The notes under the pieces are model-generated. The model saw nothing but the letters and a program-made list of their open reading frames with translations, searched no databases and had not been told where the DNA came from. A stretch of 64,000 nt of DNA from JABIFK01 sp047619225 (GTDB taxonomy: Bacteria > Latescibacterota > UBA2968): contig JBLHJX010000001.1 in assembly GCA_047619225.1 (NCBI GenBank), positions 8,389-72,388 of the forward strand, given 5' to 3'. Positions 1 through 8,094 of the stretch are shown one piece after another (position 1 is the stretch's first letter; the number at the start of each line of letters is the position of its first letter). A program made the position numbers and the translations under genes.

Positions 1-1767
1 CGCGATGGTATGACGCGTTTAGACACGGTATTAAAAACAATCGTTGGACTTGCTGCCGTGGGGGGCACATATGCGCTGTTCGCCTATACAGATTATACCC
101 TAAGCAGTATTTTGGGTAGTATCACCCAATTTTTCACTGCCCTATTGGCTGTCTCAACCCCCATCAAAGTTACCGTAGGGATCCTATTTATAATCGTAGG
201 GCTTTTGGTTGTTCGCTACCGCAAAATTGGTATAAAAGGTGCCTACGAACGCCTGATTACCACAACCCTACACTATCGCTGGGCAACCTTATCTGCTGCC
301 GTTATTATCCTTTTTGGTGGCAATTACATGTACGGGAAAATTGAGCAACAGCCCTATCGTTTTCAGCGCTCTGGCCAAGTCGGTATTTCAGTTGAACTGC
401 CACGCAACTACGATGTCCACGATGCCCGTGCACTATTCCAACAAGTCGAAAAATTGCTCCTTCCCAAAAGTGAAGAACTTGATTTTGAGGCTTTGGGAAC
501 CCGATACAGTACCAGGCGCAGCAACAGCCTCACGCTATATCTCAAACCACCAGAAGAATCCAAACTTTCGTCAGATGAAGTCAAAGAGAAAGTCATGGCA
601 CTTCTTCCCAAGGACATCCCTGGTGTGCGATTCAAAACCGGGCGTTCAAGAGGCGGTGGTGTTGGTGTTGGCATAGAAATAAAAGGCCGCAACCCACAGG
701 TCTTAGAAATATTGGCAGAAGACATCCGCACCCAAATGGAAGGTTTGCCGGGGGTAAATGAGGTTGTGACAAGTCTCGAAAGCGGTACAGAAGAAATTCG
801 GGTAACCGTTAACAGAGAACGCGCACAACGCTACGGTTTATCGCCTCAAGAGGTGGCATCAAACATTGCATCGGCACTGGGTACACGAGGTGGCACACAA
901 TTTAAAACGCCCGATGGTGAAATTGACATTACCGTACAATTGCGCGAAGAAGACCGTGCGACGCTTGAGCAACTCAAAAACACAGAGTTTGAAAGCGATG
1001 CAGGTATGGTCACCTTTGCGAGTTTGGCCAACTTTGATGTGCAAAAAGGGCGCAATTCCATCCAACGCGAAGACCGCATGTCCACCGTATCCGTTTTTGC
1101 AAATACCGAATCCTCAGCCCGTTTTCGAGTGGGTATGATGATGCAGGAGCGCATGCAAGCGGTATCGTTACCAAAGGGTTATTCAGCCGAAATGGACCGC
1201 AGTTTTCGCTGGATGACAGAAGAACAAAACCAAGACAGTACCACGATGCTTTTTGCAGCAGTGCTCATTTATATTATTATGGCGTCATTGTTTGAATCTT
1301 ATGTCCACCCCTTCACCATTATGTTTTGCATCGGCTTTGCCTTTATTGGTGTGGCCTTGGGACTTTATACCACAGGTATAGCAATGGACAGCAATGCCAA
1401 ATATGGTCTGCTCATCCTCTTTGGCATCGTGGTCAACAACGGGATTGTGCTCGTAGATCACATCAACAGATACCGAAAGCAGGGTCTCTTCCGAAGAGAT
1501 GCCATTATCAGAGGCGGCCAAGATCGTTTGCGCCCCATTATGATGACGGCTACCACCACCATCATTGGCCTTATGCCATTGGTTCTTCCCATGCTCTATG
1601 GCAACAGTGATGGTACAGCACGACGCTGGGGGCCAATTGGTTTGGTCGTCATCTCAGGGCTTTCGGTCTCAACCCTTATGACCCTTGTATTGTTGCCCAC
1701 GGTCTATTCCCTAATGGATGACCTTTCTCACTATGCCAAACGCGTTGTTGCAGCAACCAGAGCCTAA
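1..1767 (+). CDS. RND efflux pump permease, C-terminal part (5' end outside window)
   Basis: Inner-membrane proton-driven exporter of the RND superfamily (AcrB/CusA type). The reading frame is open to the first base of the window, so the start codon lies upstream and only about the last 588 residues are seen. Visible are two hydrophobic segments near the beginning, a large periplasmic loop (about residues 120-400) with porter-domain features such as the stretch GLPGVNEVV, then a block of membrane helices including FGIVVNNGIVLVDHINRYR and the end LVLLPTVYSLMDD, both typical of the family's C-terminal helices. The stop codon overlaps the start of queC (TAATG), so the two are probably co-transcribed. 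The family is sure; the substrate cannot be told. Confidence 0.93.
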   Translation, partial: RDGMTRLDTVLKTIVGLAAVGGTYALFAYTDYTLSSILGSITQFFTALLAVSTPIKVTVGILFIIVGLLVVRYRKIGIKGAYERLITTTLHYRWATLSAAVIILFGGNYMYGKIEQQPYRFQRSGQVGISVELPRNYDVHDARALFQQVEKLLLPKSEELDFEALGTRYSTRRSNSLTLYLKPPEESKLSSDEVKEKVMALLPKDIPGVRFKTGRSRGGGVGVGIEIKGRNPQVLEILAEDIRTQMEGLPGVNEVVTSLESGTEEIRVTVNRERAQRYGLSPQEVASNIASALGTRGGTQFKTPDGEIDITVQLREEDRATLEQLKNTEFESDAGMVTFASLANFDVQKGRNSIQREDRMSTVSVFANTESSARFRVGMMMQERMQAVSLPKGYSAEMDRSFRWMTEEQNQDSTTMLFAAVLIYIIMASLFESYVHPFTIMFCIGFAFIGVALGLYTTGIAMDSNAKYGLLILFGIVVNNGIVLVDHINRYRKQGLFRRDAIIRGGQDRLRPIMMTATTTIIGLMPLVLPMLYGNSDGTARRWGPIGLVVISGLSVSTLMTLVLLPTVYSLMDDLSHYAKRVVAATRA

Positions 1768-2444
1768 TGCCTGATCTTGCAATAGTACTTCTAAGCGGTG
1801 GTCTCGACAGTTGCGTGACCACCGCTGTTGCATCTCAAAACCACGACCTCGCCCTTTTGCATCTGAATTATGGTCAACGTACGTGGCAGCGTGAGGACCA
1901 GGCCTTCACAGACATTGCCAACCACTACAACGTCCCATCCAAACGTCGCCGCACAGTGAACATGCAATACCTCGCCGACATTGGGGGTTCAGCCCTCACA
2001 GACAGCACCATTCCCGTTCCAGAAGCCGACCTCAACAGCAATCAAGTCCCGATCACCTATGTGCCCTTTCGCAACGCTCACTTATTATGCTTGGCCACCT
2101 CCTGGGCCGAAATAATCGGTGCCAATGCCATCTATATCGGCGTCGTTGAAGAAGACAGTTCGGGTTATCCCGACTGCACCGAAGCGTTCTGCAAAACCTT
2201 TGCCCAAGCCATCGAAGCAGGCACCCACCCAGACAACCACATTGAATTACGCACGCCCATCATCCGCAACAACAAAACCCAAATCGTACAATTAGGCCAC
2301 GACTTAAAAGCCCCCATACATCTCACCTGGTCTTGTTACCAAAACAACGAAACAGCCTGTGGTCGGTGTGACAGTTGTGCGCTCCGTTTGCGTGCATTTA
2401 AACAAGCGGGCTTTTCCGACCCAATACCTTACGTCCAACAATAA
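1767..2444 (+). CDS. queC: 7-cyano-7-deazaguanine synthase QueC
   Basis: Converts 7-carboxy-7-deazaguanine to preQ0 using ATP and ammonia, a step in queuosine biosynthesis for tRNA modification. The PP-loop SGGLDS (residues 10-15) near the N-terminus binds ATP. The C-terminal cysteines in SCYQNNETACGRCDSC form the family's zinc site (C-x7-C-x2-C-x2-C). Length, 225 residues, is normal. The ATG overlaps the stop codon of the RND gene, which implies translational coupling. No other queuosine gene (queD, queE, queF) is visible nearby. Confidence 0.95.
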   Translation: MPDLAIVLLSGGLDSCVTTAVASQNHDLALLHLNYGQRTWQREDQAFTDIANHYNVPSKRRRTVNMQYLADIGGSALTDSTIPVPEADLNSNQVPITYVPFRNAHLLCLATSWAEIIGANAIYIGVVEEDSSGYPDCTEAFCKTFAQAIEAGTHPDNHIELRTPIIRNNKTQIVQLGHDLKAPIHLTWSCYQNNETACGRCDSCALRLRAFKQAGFSDPIPYVQQ

Positions 2445-2464
2445 CCTTCCCCAACAAACACATT

Positions 2465-3232
2465 ATGATTTCCAACACAAAAACAATCATCGCGCACCGA
2501 GGCGGTGTCGTGGATGCCCACCGCTCGGAAAACAGTTTTGCAGCCCTTGAAGAAGCAATTCTGCGCGGTTATACGCATGTAGAAATCGATGCCCGCATCA
2601 CAGGTGATGGACATGCTGTGTGCTTCCACAATGACACACTCTTGGAAGAAACTGGCGTAAATGGCAGAATTTCTGGGATGTCTTTAGACGCGGTCACGCA
2701 AACCACCTTAACCCGGTCTGGTGAAAATATCCCTACCTTTGAAGCCTATTGTGCCCACTGTGCGGGTCGCATAGGTGTGATGATTGATTTAAAAGGCTGC
2801 GAAGAGCAATGCATCCCCCTGTATGCGCAAGAAATCGAAACGGCACTAACAAAACACAACTTGCTCGATGAGACCTTAATACTCATCAACAAAATTCCCG
2901 TAAATAACCAAGACAAAATTGCCCAACACTTCTTTGGAAAAACCAAAGTTTCATGGCGGCAATCACTATTGGAAACACAAAAAGCGATATACGAAAATCC
3001 CAATTTCGTAGACAACCACTATGTCTTCAATCATGGTGCAGATTTTACGAATGAAACTGTGGCCGGTTTCCACAGTTTAGGGCTTGAAGTCATTGTCAGT
3101 ATCAACACCCACCATTACAACACGCAAGCCGCCCAACAACAAGGCAAACAACATGTCAAACAGATGCTGCAATTTGGTGTTGACGGTTTACAGATCGATT
3201 CATGCTATGACCGTGCCTTAAGATTCAAATGA
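2465..3232 (+). CDS. Glycerophosphodiester phosphodiesterase family protein
   Basis: Predicted GDPD-family TIM-barrel hydrolase (255 residues) cleaving glycerophosphodiesters to an alcohol and glycerol 3-phosphate. The family catalytic signature is present: AHRGG at residues 10-14, the acidic pair in VEIDARITGDG, and the second histidine in CFHNDTLLEETG. MIDLKG in the middle supplies a further usual metal-binding region. There is no signal peptide, so it is probably cytoplasmic. It follows queC by 20 bases and ends just before a strong bidirectional terminator. The exact substrate is unknown. Confidence 0.88.
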   Translation: MISNTKTIIAHRGGVVDAHRSENSFAALEEAILRGYTHVEIDARITGDGHAVCFHNDTLLEETGVNGRISGMSLDAVTQTTLTRSGENIPTFEAYCAHCAGRIGVMIDLKGCEEQCIPLYAQEIETALTKHNLLDETLILINKIPVNNQDKIAQHFFGKTKVSWRQSLLETQKAIYENPNFVDNHYVFNHGADFTNETVAGFHSLGLEVIVSINTHHYNTQAAQQQGKQHVKQMLQFGVDGLQIDSCYDRALRFK

Positions 3233-3238
3233 GAGGCA

Positions 3239-3295
3239 GTATAAAATAAAAGCCTGCATCACAAGTAACCCGATGCAGGCTTTTATTTTATACTG
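3239..3295. terminator. Bidirectional rho-independent terminator
   Basis: A long near-perfect inverted repeat (arms AAAAGCCTGCATC and GATGCAGGCTTTT, extended by AT pairs, about 10-base loop) lies between convergent genes ending at 3232 (+) and 3309 (-). U-rich tracts occur in both directions. Confidence 0.9.
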
Positions 3296-3308
3296 AAAGA
3301 ATCTCGCC

Positions 3309-3668
3309 TCATGGCTCAGGATCCTCTTGCACAATGTCGCCCCCAGCAACCAAAGTAGGGTCGATGCGCCCATTTAGCCGTATCAATTCCTCAATAATCC
3401 CCCGATTTTCTCCCTTAAACATATCCAACTCTGCGTTAAGCTTTGTCAACTCACCTTTGAGTAACCGCCGCTGTCGAATAAGACGATTTTGTTCTCGTTC
3501 AACGGCCATGCGCTCGGCTTGGTACAACCGAAAGTTGTCTTTTTGCTTGCGGCATCGCCCCTCCGCCTCACGCAGGCGTTGTTTCAGGCGAACCATACGG
3601 GTTACAGCCCCATATTTAAGTACCAGAATCAGGGCAAACATAACAAAGGTAATGAGTTCTAAAATCAT
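3309..3668 (-). CDS. Small membrane-anchored coiled-coil protein (paralogue of the 4327-4623 product)
   Basis: Unrecognised 119-residue protein. It has an N-terminal membrane helix (about residues 2-18), a KYG motif at its cytoplasmic end, then an almost continuous charged heptad-rich helix (about 25-100) and a short acidic tail. The N-terminus (MILELITF...LVLKYG) matches that of the 4327-4623 product (MLLEIATLG...LVVKYG), and both continue into a similar coiled coil, so I judge them paralogues. The ATG is preceded by a strong AGGAGG. It lies 69 bases downstream of another small coiled-coil gene and in the neighbourhood of a bactofilin gene. It could be a membrane scaffold or bactofilin partner; that is inference from context. 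Confidence 0.72.
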   Translation of the reverse strand: MILELITFVMFALILVLKYGAVTRMVRLKQRLREAEGRCRKQKDNFRLYQAERMAVEREQNRLIRQRRLLKGELTKLNAELDMFKGENRGIIEELIRLNGRIDPTLVAGGDIVQEDPEP

Positions 3669-3737
3669 CCTCGCCTCCTTTTTCAGGCACGATAGCCCGC
3701 CTCCTTCCTCAATTCCTAATCCTTGAATCTACTTCTC

Positions 3738-4079
3738 TTAGGTCGAATTCCTTTGTGTTGTGCGTCTTGAACGAATACTGCTCTTCAGAAAGGCCATTTC
3801 CAGACGTTTTTTTCTTAACAGTGCTGCCTGACGATGCAATTTAGCTTCATCAACACCCAATTGTAAATCGATAACAACAGATCGTGTTGATTCAATCTCC
3901 TTTACCAACAGTTCTCTTTCTTCAATTTCCATCTGAGCGGCATTTGTCCATTCAAGGGTTTTATGCTCCAATTTGTTGATCTGGGGGCGAATTTCTAAAT
4001 TATAATTCGTATACTCAACCACAATGCACCCAGAGTACACCATTGAGCCAATAATCAAAACAACGCAAACCCATTCCAT
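3738..4079 (-). CDS. Small membrane-anchored coiled-coil protein
   Basis: Unrecognised 113-residue protein: an N-terminal hydrophobic helix (about residues 3-22), then a charged helical region with heptad character (about 30-100) and a basic, Ser/Thr-rich end. The architecture is that of its neighbours, but the sequence is not obviously homologous to them. The ATG has an upstream GGGGGA. A sigma-54-type promoter (4141-4155) lies about 60 bases upstream and a terminator (4260-4293) separates it from the preceding small genes, so this gene and the 3309-3668 gene probably form a separately controlled unit. Confidence 0.65.
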   Translation of the reverse strand: MEWVCVVLIIGSMVYSGCIVVEYTNYNLEIRPQINKLEHKTLEWTNAAQMEIEERELLVKEIESTRSVVIDLQLGVDEAKLHRQAALLRKKRLEMAFLKSSIRSRRTTQRNST

Positions 4080-4140
4080 AAAAATCCCCCAGAGATAAAA
4101 CGTTTGGAGTTGGAAGAGAACACAACGCCTATATTACTAA

Positions 4141-4155
4141 GCGAAATCGGTGCCA
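4141..4155 (-). promoter_or_regulatory. Predicted sigma-54 (-24/-12) promoter
   Basis: Read on the minus strand the sequence is TGGCACCGATTTCGC: a perfect -24 TGGCAC, a -12 element TCGC (consensus TTGC), and exactly ten bases between GG and GC, the diagnostic spacing. It points at the 3738-4079 gene, leaving a leader of about 50 bases. Two sigma-54 activators are encoded elsewhere in the window. Confidence 0.6.
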
Positions 4156-4259
4156 AAATTTAAAATTCGCACATAAATATTTGTTTTAGTTGTTCTTAAG
4201 TCAAGTTCCATGAAGTGGTAAATAGTTATTGCGCGTCAAATGTATAACATTTTGTTACA

Positions 4260-4293
4260 AAAAAAGGATGCGACGTTATATCGCATCCTTTTT
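4260..4293 (-). terminator. Rho-independent terminator after the 4327-4968 pair
   Basis: Stem AAAGGATGCGA / TCGCATCCTTT with a seven-base loop, flanked by A and T runs. It is placed just after the minus-strand gene ending at 4327. Confidence 0.85.
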
Positions 4294-4326
4294 ACTTTAT
4301 GATCCAAATCTGTTCCGTGCTCCAAT

Positions 4327-4623
4327 CTAATCACCCGAAGCACGATCCTGCAAGTCACGATTGCGCTCTTCTTGTTCTGCTAAGTCATTTTTTACATCTT
4401 CAAGTTGTGTTTCTAATTTGACAATACTCGTCTGTATATTTCGTTCTTCTGCTTCAGACGCTTTACGTTCTGCTGAAAGTGCCTTAAATCGCGTCTGAAA
4501 CTGTTGGCACTTATTGTCCAACTCCAATTGCCTTTGGTGCAATTTTGCCAGATGTGCAGATGTGCCATATTTAACGACCAACACAGACGCCAAAACACCC
4601 AAGGTGGCTATTTCAAGAAGCAT
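4327..4623 (-). CDS. Small membrane-anchored coiled-coil protein (paralogue of the 3309-3668 product)
   Basis: Unrecognised 98-residue protein with an N-terminal membrane helix (about residues 3-18), the KYG motif at its end, and a long charged coiled coil (about 25-95) rich in E, Q, K and R. It is paralogous to the 3309-3668 product in both the membrane segment and the coiled coil. The start is fixed by GAGGTGA seven bases upstream. It follows the 4636-4968 gene by 12 bases, so the two are co-transcribed, and it is followed by a terminator. Function unknown; probably a bitopic inner-membrane protein with a cytoplasmic coiled coil. Confidence 0.72.
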   Translation of the reverse strand: MLLEIATLGVLASVLVVKYGTSAHLAKLHQRQLELDNKCQQFQTRFKALSAERKASEAEERNIQTSIVKLETQLEDVKNDLAEQEERNRDLQDRASGD

Positions 4624-4635
4624 TAAATCACCTCA

Positions 4636-4968
4636 CTAATACTTGCGTTGTTTGCTCTTTTTAAATTCCTGTTTATACATATTCATTTCAAGCTCTGCCT
4701 CTTGTTTTTGCGCCGACTGAACTTGCGCACCCCTCAAAGCGATCTCATTTTTAAGCTCAGATTCGGTTTCTCTGCACAATGCCAACTGGTCGTTTGCTTC
4801 ACGGTTTTTTTTCTGCTCTTGCGCAACCGTCCGTTCAAACTTATCAGCTCTCGATTCCAGCGCTTTGATCCGATTTTTGCCATCTTCCACACCTATTTGA
4901 TAATCTTTTATATCATAGATGACATAGCTGATACCGGCAACTATTAACACCACAAGAAACCAGAACAT
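4636..4968 (-). CDS. Small membrane-anchored coiled-coil protein
   Basis: Unrecognised protein: one hydrophobic helix (about residues 1-18) followed by a coiled coil to about residue 100 and a basic end. I chose the ATG at 4968 because GGGAG lies seven bases upstream, giving 110 residues and the same plan as its neighbours. The frame stays open to an ATG at 5070, which would add a second very hydrophobic segment (144 residues) but lacks a ribosome-binding site. The extra segment may still be real. It heads a two-gene unit with the 4327-4623 gene and lies about 260 bases downstream of the bactofilin gene's stop. Confidence 0.65.
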   Translation of the reverse strand: MFWFLVVLIVAGISYVIYDIKDYQIGVEDGKNRIKALESRADKFERTVAQEQKKNREANDQLALCRETESELKNEIALRGAQVQSAQKQEAELEMNMYKQEFKKSKQRKY

Positions 4969-5227
4969 GGGTCCGACTCCCATTCGCAAAAGTATGGAAA
5001 AACTAATGATCTGCCCAAACAACAGAACAAAAACCATACCACACCAACAAAAAACAAACAAGTCATTCATTTACTACGCTTTAAATAAATCAAATCTGGT
5101 TTATTTAAAAAATACGATACCCACTCCCAAGCACATTGGTTGATATCCACCACCCAAAAGAGGCATTACCGTTCAAAAGCACCAACACAGCAAACAGGCT
5201 TTTCGGTACACCTCCCTTTTTCTATTT

Positions 5228-5653
5228 TTAGGCCTTTTGGCTCACGGGTTCATCTTGATCTGACGCAACCTCGTTCGCATTGTCCGAAGGGGTTGCCACT
5301 TGTATTTCGCTGCCCGCGTCGCATTCGGCTTTAAAGACTGCGCCTTCTTCTACAACCAAAACACGCGTTTGCACTTTGCCGATAAAGGTTGCATTGGCTT
5401 GTAAATGCACTTTGTTTTCTGCAATAAGATCTCCCACCACACGACCGCTGATGAGCGCTTCCCGTACCCTCACATCAGCTTCAATCACACCCGATTCACC
5501 CACAATCAATATACCCGATGAGACCAACTCGCCTTTCAGTACGCCATCCACACGAACACCCGTTTCAATGTGGAAGCGTCCCTCCGAAACAGACCCTCGC
5601 CCGATCACCGTGTTTATTGATTTTCCATTTGATGCAAGTTTCATTGTTGGCAA
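5228..5653 (-). CDS. Bactofilin (polymer-forming cytoskeletal protein)
   Basis: Bactofilins assemble into filaments at the inner membrane and position envelope enzymes or structures. This 141-residue protein has the family's central right-handed beta-helix (about residues 15-115), visible as repeated short strands with alternating hydrophobics and turn glycines: GVLKGELVSSGILIVGESG, then VREALISGRVVGDL and VHLQANATFIGKV. The tails are short and the C-terminus acidic, as usual for the family. A consensus-like sigma-70 promoter lies at 5723-5752. The small membrane coiled-coil genes downstream on the same strand are candidate partners; that link is inference. Confidence 0.88.
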   Translation of the reverse strand: MPTMKLASNGKSINTVIGRGSVSEGRFHIETGVRVDGVLKGELVSSGILIVGESGVIEADVRVREALISGRVVGDLIAENKVHLQANATFIGKVQTRVLVVEEGAVFKAECDAGSEIQVATPSDNANEVASDQDEPVSQKA

Positions 5654-5722
5654 CTTTCCAGTGAATTTCGGTTATTTAACGAATGCCATCACTCCGACTG
5701 TGGAAATTCCGTAACTTTCTCC

Positions 5723-5752
5723 ATAATATAAACCTTATATACATAGAGTCAA
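5723..5752 (-). promoter_or_regulatory. Predicted sigma-70 promoter of the bactofilin gene
   Basis: Minus-strand TTGACT, 18-base spacer, TATTAT, about 70 bases upstream of the bactofilin start. It is the best -35/-10 pair in this divergent region. Confidence 0.55.
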
Positions 5753-5775
5753 TGCTTTTCACCGTCTTCTTTCTC

Positions 5776-5804
5776 TTGACAACCGCCCCATAGCTAACTA
5801 TTTT
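5776..5804 (+). promoter_or_regulatory. Predicted sigma-70 promoter of the lectin/ABC unit
   Basis: Plus-strand TTGACA, 17-base spacer, TATTTT, about 45 bases upstream of the GTG start at 5848. Confidence 0.55.
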
Positions 5805-5847
5805 CCCTGCCTAAACCCTTACGCAAGAACTGTAACAAGGAGATAAC

Positions 5848-6222
5848 GTGGCATTTACAATTACCAAAACCATCCGACCCAACGCGGTCTGGCAAGAGAT
5901 GTATCTGCAAATTCAAAAAGGTCAACGGGTCATCATTTGCGCAGAAGGACTCTGGTCCCCCGAAATGAGACCTCTGACAACCATTTGGTGTGGCCCCGAC
6001 GGCATCGAAGGCCGCATGGCCAATGAAAATTACCGGCTTCCTGGCACCAACGTCGGTGCTTTGATCGGCCGCATTGGTGACAACCCCACCTTGTCTGCTG
6101 GCAACTATTTTGACTTTTTTTCGCCCTATGAGGGGCCTTTGTTTTTAGCCATGAACGAAAACCCCGAATACCACAACCAAGCCGGCACGGTTCACGCCCA
6201 AATTATCCTCTTTGATTTATAA
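5848..6222 (+). CDS. LecA/PA-IL-like lectin-fold protein
   Basis: Predicted 124-residue single-domain protein resembling the galactose-binding PA-IL (LecA) family. I see the family order of blocks: a strand region QRVIICAEGLWS, a WCGPDG turn, then NVGALIGRIGD (family: GAL..KIG), and a late NENPEYHNQAGTV loop in the place where PA-IL has its calcium and sugar ligands. Similarity is moderate and rests on memory of the PA-IL sequence. There is no signal peptide; PA-IL is also leaderless. It starts with GTG after AAGGAG, and the ABC permease gene begins 11 bases later, so it heads that operon. Binding of a sugar is plausible but unproved. Confidence 0.6.
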   Translation: MAFTITKTIRPNAVWQEMYLQIQKGQRVIICAEGLWSPEMRPLTTIWCGPDGIEGRMANENYRLPGTNVGALIGRIGDNPTLSAGNYFDFFSPYEGPLFLAMNENPEYHNQAGTVHAQIILFDL

Positions 6223-6233
6223 GAAATGACATT

Positions 6234-7016
6234 GTGAAAACCATTCGATTTTTTGTTCGTGAATATGCTCTATCTGGTGTTTTCATGCTGATCCTATTAG
6301 GCGTGTGGGAAATACTGGTGCATGTCTTTGAAATTGCACCTTACATCTTGCCCCCCCCGTCAAAAATATTTATCAAACTGTTCACAAATTACAGACTCTT
6401 GCTCTCTCATGGATCCGTCACATTGGTCGCAGTCATCGGCGGATTCCTCCTTGGTGCTACTGCAGGCACCACGTGCGCCATTGCAATGGCCCGTTCGCGC
6501 CTCATTGAACGGATGCTTTATCCACTTGTGATTTCCTCTCAAACCTTCCCCAAAGAAGCCCTCGCGCCCATCTTTGTTATTTGGTTTGGCTTTGGTCTCT
6601 TGCCCAAAGTCATCATAGCTGGTCTCATCTCCTTCTTCCCCGTTGTGGTCAACACCACGCGCGGGTTGTTGTCTGTGGACCCGCTCATTCTTGATCTGAT
6701 GCGCTCTCTTTCTGCAAACCAACGTCAAATATTTACCAAAGTAAGGTTGCCCAATGCAATCCCATATCTCTTTGCTGCATTAAAAATGTGTGTTACCCTA
6801 AGTGTCATCGGCGCAGTGGTCGGCGAATTTGTCGGCGCCAGTGCAGGTTTGGGGCATTTGATTCGACTCGCCAACTCAGAACTTGCTACCGACCTCATGT
6901 TTGCGGCCCTCATTGCTTTAGGCCTTATGGGCACCACTCTTTTTCTTCTTGTAGACTTACTTGAAAAGACGGCCCTCAAACGTTGGGGTGGATCCGTTGA
7001 AACGCTCGGACGCTAA
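6234..7016 (+). CDS. ABC transporter permease (SsuC/TauC/ThiX type)
   Basis: Inner-membrane permease of the BPD_transp_1 family (260 residues, about six helices). The cytoplasmic EAA-type loop is near residues 160-185 (LMRSLSANQRQIFTKVRLPN) and precedes ALKMCVTLSVIGAVVGEFVG, typical of the nitrate/taurine/thiamine-precursor subgroup. The start is GTG, 11 bases after the lectin stop. The binding-protein gene follows after 11 bases. The ATPase that would complete the transporter is encoded convergently at 8095-8862. Confidence 0.92.
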   Translation: MKTIRFFVREYALSGVFMLILLGVWEILVHVFEIAPYILPPPSKIFIKLFTNYRLLLSHGSVTLVAVIGGFLLGATAGTTCAIAMARSRLIERMLYPLVISSQTFPKEALAPIFVIWFGFGLLPKVIIAGLISFFPVVVNTTRGLLSVDPLILDLMRSLSANQRQIFTKVRLPNAIPYLFAALKMCVTLSVIGAVVGEFVGASAGLGHLIRLANSELATDLMFAALIALGLMGTTLFLLVDLLEKTALKRWGGSVETLGR

Positions 7017-7027
7017 CGGAGTATCAC

Positions 7028-7999
7028 ATGACCTTTCTTCGCTGCCTCATCTTATTACTCGCCTGCTGTGTGCTTTCTTGCACAGAAAAAGACCCGAATT
7101 CAGGGGACAAGATAGAACTGATTCTCGACTGGAAAGCCCAAATGGAACACGCGGGGTTTTTTGTGGCCAAAACAAAAGGGTTCTACGCGGAAGCCGGCAT
7201 TGATATTGAGATTCTCGAAGGAACAGGCGCCCCAACCGCCGCGCGCGTGGTAGGCAATGGCACTTACAAATTTGGCATCGCCAGCGGTGCCGCCACAGTG
7301 TTGTCTCGCGCCCAGGGTATTCCAATCGTTTCCTTGGCCGTCATCAATCAACATTCGCCAGTGGTTGTTTACTCTTTGGTCGAAAAAAATATCCGAACAC
7401 CAAAAGATCTCATTGGCAAGCGTATCGGCGTGAACGTTGGTGGCACCAAACACCGCGAATTCCAGGCCTTCTTGCGCAAACAAAATATCCAAGAAGATCA
7501 AATAGAGCTGATGGGCATGAGTGAAGCCAGCCCAGCCCCTCTCTTGGCCGGACAAGTTGATGCCATGCTTGGTTATACCGAAGACCAACCCGTTATCGTA
7601 GAGCTGCGTGATTACAAGGTCAATCGCATATCCCTTGCTGATCACGGCATTGATGTTTACAGCACCAACATCATTGCCAACGAGGCCTTCCTAAAAGAAA
7701 ATGGTGATTTGACCAAACGTTTTCTACAAGCTTCCCTCAAGGGCTGGCAATATGCGATTGATCATCCCGATGAAGCGGTTGCCTCCTATATGGCCCAACG
7801 CCCCGAAAGCAATGAGGCATTTAACCGAGCCAATTTCAAATCACTGATGCCCATTCTCCAAAGTGCCGACGTAACAAAACACGGCGTGGGTGCGCAAACC
7901 CTCGAACGCTGGACAGACACCCAAGACATATTGTTTGACCTTGGCCAGATTAAGAAGAAAGTAGACCTTGCCAAACTCTTCACCAACGCCTATCGGTAA
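7028..7999 (+). CDS. ABC transporter substrate-binding lipoprotein, NMT1/THI5-like
   Basis: Solute-binding protein (323 residues) with a lipoprotein signal (lipobox VLSC, Cys 18). The mature N-terminus LDWKAQMEHAGFFVAKTKGFY matches the NMT1/THI5 family pattern (LDW-x-xx-xH-G-VA-KGFY), whose members bind pyrimidine precursors of thiamine or similar aromatic or sulfonated compounds. YKFGIASGAATVLSRAQGIPIV and GKRIGVNVGGTKHREF are further family blocks. It is the last gene of the lectin-permease operon and is followed by a terminator. No thiamine riboswitch or thi genes are visible, so the ligand is open. Confidence 0.9.
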   Translation: MTFLRCLILLLACCVLSCTEKDPNSGDKIELILDWKAQMEHAGFFVAKTKGFYAEAGIDIEILEGTGAPTAARVVGNGTYKFGIASGAATVLSRAQGIPIVSLAVINQHSPVVVYSLVEKNIRTPKDLIGKRIGVNVGGTKHREFQAFLRKQNIQEDQIELMGMSEASPAPLLAGQVDAMLGYTEDQPVIVELRDYKVNRISLADHGIDVYSTNIIANEAFLKENGDLTKRFLQASLKGWQYAIDHPDEAVASYMAQRPESNEAFNRANFKSLMPILQSADVTKHGVGAQTLERWTDTQDILFDLGQIKKKVDLAKLFTNAYR

Positions 8000-8028
8000 A
8001 TACTCTAAAGCCCTGTGTCACAACAAGA

Positions 8029-8061
8029 AACAGCCCATTGATTTTCCAATGGGCTGTTTTT
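8029..8061. terminator. Bidirectional rho-independent terminator
   Basis: Perfect stem AACAGCCCATTG / CAATGGGCTGTT with a six-base loop and a T run, between convergent genes ending at 7999 (+) and 8095 (-). Confidence 0.9.
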
Positions 8062-8094
8062 AGTTTTAGGTCGCCAAACAAGAGTCTTCCGGTC

